From Gammaproteobacteria bacterium (lineage in GTDB: Bacteria; Pseudomonadota; Gammaproteobacteria; UBA9214), in the NCBI GenBank assembly GCA_020027635.1, contig JAHKKL010000106.1, positions 1-6,084 of the forward strand: 6,084 bases of DNA. The letters are read 5' to 3'. The position numbers and the translations under genes were made by a program. Under the pieces are notes generated by a model. The model made no database searches and was not told where the DNA came from. It saw only the letters and a program-made list of their open reading frames with translations. Shown one piece after another: positions 5,840-6,084 of the stretch (position 1 is the first letter of the stretch; every line of letters begins with the position of its first letter).

Positions 5840-5854
5840 CGACTGGCGTTTAAG
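5791..5854 (+). other. Degenerate attC-like recombination site 2
   Basis: The first eleven bases, GCCGAACAAGG, are identical to those at 5388. CATTCAATCGCCGCC follows as L''-like sequence. The right half, GCGGCTGACGACTGGCGTTT (5832-5851), resembles the usual GCGGCT...GGCGTTRRRY of attC sites, and GCCGC/GCGGC can pair. The outer boxes pair only through AAC/GTT. The span is 64 bases. It includes the end and stop of the DUF2442 gene. Confidence 0.48.
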
Positions 5855-5863
5855 TGCTATAGT
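5836..5863 (+). promoter_or_regulatory. Possible extended -10 promoter reading into repeat copy B
   Basis: TGCTATAGT (5855-5863) fits an extended -10 element, and CTGACG (5836-5841) matches four of six -35 bases at a 16-base spacing. A GC-rich stretch follows, as in stringently controlled promoters. No gene lies downstream within the window, so a transcript would cover the repeat. Confidence 0.28.
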
Positions 5864-5866
5864 GCC

Positions 5867-5955
5867 CGCGCTGGCATTCTTGGCCGAGCGCCTTATCATT
5901 CCATGATCTCGCGGGTGCTGGTTGGTACCCACTTCGGACCGGTGTATCTGGCCGG
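5867..5955 (+). repeat. Dispersed direct repeat, copy B
   Basis: This is the second copy of the sequence at 4511-4602, in the same orientation, about 1.36 kb away. Here it is entirely noncoding, starting 28 bases after the DUF2442 stop. It may continue beyond 5955, but the two copies stop aligning clearly there. Confidence 0.75.
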
Positions 5956-6084
5956 CATTTCTCACCAGGGGGCTGCGGAATGGCATGAGGTGTATTGTTT
6001 TTGACTTGATCTGAGAGGCAGTGTCCGAAAGGCAATTTCCGACCCGAAGTGGAAGTTCAGCGTCATAAAAAATTTACCATTCAT
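5956..6084. other. Noncoding stretch at right edge
   Basis: I find no gene, clear terminator or tRNA here. A T-rich run (TTGTTTTT, 5995-6002) has no good stem before it. The last bases are AT-rich and may lead into the next gene outside the window. Confidence 0.5.

Noticed and set aside
4511..5955. CRISPR array or insertion sequence
   Set aside because: There are only two distant repeat copies, no regular spacers, no transposase frame and no terminal inverted repeats around the block.

Overview
The window looks like a proteobacterial chromosome fragment, most likely a hydrogen-metabolising gamma- or betaproteobacterium. This placement rests on the gene content, the GC-rich coding and the style of the intergenic repeats. 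No taxonomic marker gene is present, so it is an inference.

Bases 1-4550 hold a tight, co-directional hoxF-hoxU-hoxY-hoxH-hoxW operon. It encodes a bidirectional NAD(H)-linked [NiFe] hydrogenase (group 3d) and its dedicated maturation protease. HoxF, whose 5' end lies outside the window, and HoxU form the NADH-oxidoreductase (diaphorase) half. HoxY and HoxH form the hydrogenase half, and HoxW trims the C-terminus of HoxH after nickel insertion. Stop and start codons overlap at hoxF/hoxU (ATGA) and hoxU/hoxY (TGATG), and the other gaps are short (36 and 20 bases), which indicates translational coupling. All key cluster and metal ligands are visible.

Bases 4551-4828 are a repeat-filled junction. 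They hold one copy of a roughly 90-base dispersed repeat (copy A, which also supplies the last codons of hoxW), then an 11-bp hairpin and a 59-base composite hairpin of REP-like style.

Bases 4829-5839 are accessory. A DUF4258 protein overlaps a small YgiT-type zinc-finger protein by 4 bases, a layout like MqsR/MqsA-type toxin-antitoxin pairs. It is followed by a lone DUF2442 protein. The first two genes are visibly more AT-rich than the hox operon. Both the zinc-finger gene and the DUF2442 gene end by reading into a shared sequence (GCCGAACAAGG...) that resembles the 5' half of an integron attC site. GTTCGGC just upstream of the DUF4258 gene is the exact reverse complement of GCCGAAC. I therefore suggest, as inference, that these genes are two degenerate integron-type gene cassettes without an integrase in view.

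Bases 5840-6084 hold no gene. They contain a possible extended -10 promoter and the second copy of the dispersed repeat (copy B). The accessory block is thus bracketed by direct copies of the same repeat.
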